DNA from: Oricola cellulosilytica | GTDB lineage: Bacteria; Pseudomonadota; Alphaproteobacteria; Rhizobiales; Rhizobiaceae | Assembly (NCBI RefSeq): GCF_019966575.1 | Contig: NZ_JAINFK010000001.1 | Span: 62,001 to 126,000 of the forward strand | DNA length: 64,000 bases | Direction of reading: 5' to 3' | Shown here: positions 63,878 through 64,000 of the stretch, one piece after another | How the letters are laid out: each line of letters opens with the position of its first letter | Numbering within the stretch: the stretch's first letter is position 1 | Notes under the pieces: model-generated | Seen by the model: the letters and a program-made list of their open reading frames with translations, nothing else | Database searches by the model: none | Told to the model about the DNA's origin: nothing | Position numbers and translations under genes: made by a program

Positions 63878-64000
63878 ATGCCCGAAACCACGACCAATCA
63901 CTCCTTCATCGACGTCGCTGCCTGGGACGGCGTGCGCGAGCGGTTCGTGGACGGCTTCCCGATGGCGGTGCTCGCCGAAGACGTGGACGAACTGCTTTGG
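63878..64000 (+). CDS. unidentified gene, 5' end only
   Basis: Translation from the ATG at 63878 gives MPETTTNHSFIDVAAWDGVR, then ERFVDGFPMAVLAEDVDELL, and runs off the window after 41 codons. The segment DGFPMAVLAEDVDELLW resembles the first strand of a PAS or sensor-kinase input domain, but this is not enough for an assignment. It diverges from the phasin gene. Confidence 0.45.
   Translation, partial: MPETTTNHSFIDVAAWDGVRERFVDGFPMAVLAEDVDELLW

Overview
This is a GC-rich chromosomal window that most resembles Alphaproteobacteria of the order Hyphomicrobiales (Rhizobiales). The assignment rests on lineage-typical families: DUF2093, DUF4170, two BA14K proteins, a TIGR01244 sulfur transferase, a phasin, the plant-like glutamate-cysteine ligase, BluB, a short HisG with HisZ, and an alphaproteobacterial-type HisRS with a tRNA-His that lacks the usual G-1/C73 pair. 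Gene content is mostly core and housekeeping. I see no insertion sequence, prophage, integrase or CRISPR array.

Layout. 1-1.4 kb: a TIGR01244 gene cut by the left edge and an orphan TRAP solute-binding protein. 1.5-1.8 kb: a decayed EAL-domain remnant. 1.8-9.7 kb: mutL and a DUF2093 gene on +, then on - the envelope operon pmbA, cysQ-like, DUF4170, DUF374 acyltransferase, waaA, lpxK. 9.8-16 kb: a Kef-type antiporter, then rluB-rsmD-patatin (-), tadA (+) and a lipoprotein. 16-22.6 kb: HAD hydrolase, ribF, two translationally coupled short-chain dehydrogenases and ileS, all on -. 22.9-25 kb: groES-groEL behind a CIRCE operator. 25-31.3 kb: SulP transporter, exported DsrE protein, a membrane-anchored solute-binding/LuxR receptor, universal stress protein, fumC and doxX. 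31.3-35.7 kb: hisS-hisZ-hisG (-), diverging from bluB, which is preceded by a cobalamin riboswitch. 35.7-40 kb: a 44-bp tandem duplication, a small Cys-containing exported protein, DUF305, two BA14K proteins with a small coupled ORF, tag and an L,D-transpeptidase. 40-51.3 kb: glcD-glcE-membrane protein-glcF, a frameshifted LysR gene, DsrE/DUF4242/LysR, DUF3422, a FadR-type regulator and lldD. 51.4-62.9 kb: a Cys-rich conserved hypothetical, rsmE, gshA, a PAS-PAS-GGDEF-EAL protein, two stand-alone receiver proteins, a Ser-rich protein, DUF937, a persulfide-dioxygenase-like MBL protein with a rhodanese, and xseA. 62.9-64 kb: tRNA-His, a phasin with a long operator palindrome, and the start of an unidentified gene.

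How the genes work together. Several small modules handle 2-hydroxy acids (glcDEF, lldD and their regulators), lipid A/Kdo assembly (waaA, lpxK, acyltransferase), ribosome and tRNA maturation (rsmD, rluB, rsmE, tadA), and reactive or reduced sulfur (TIGR01244, CysQ-like, SulP, two DsrE proteins, MBL plus rhodanese, GshA). The least ordinary locus is 26.8-28.7 kb. There a predicted single-pass receptor, made of a periplasmic PhnD-like binding domain, one transmembrane helix and a cytoplasmic LuxR helix-turn-helix, lies upstream of an exported DsrE protein, with a perfect 20-bp palindrome between them. I read it as a possible one-component transmembrane signalling system; this is an inference.
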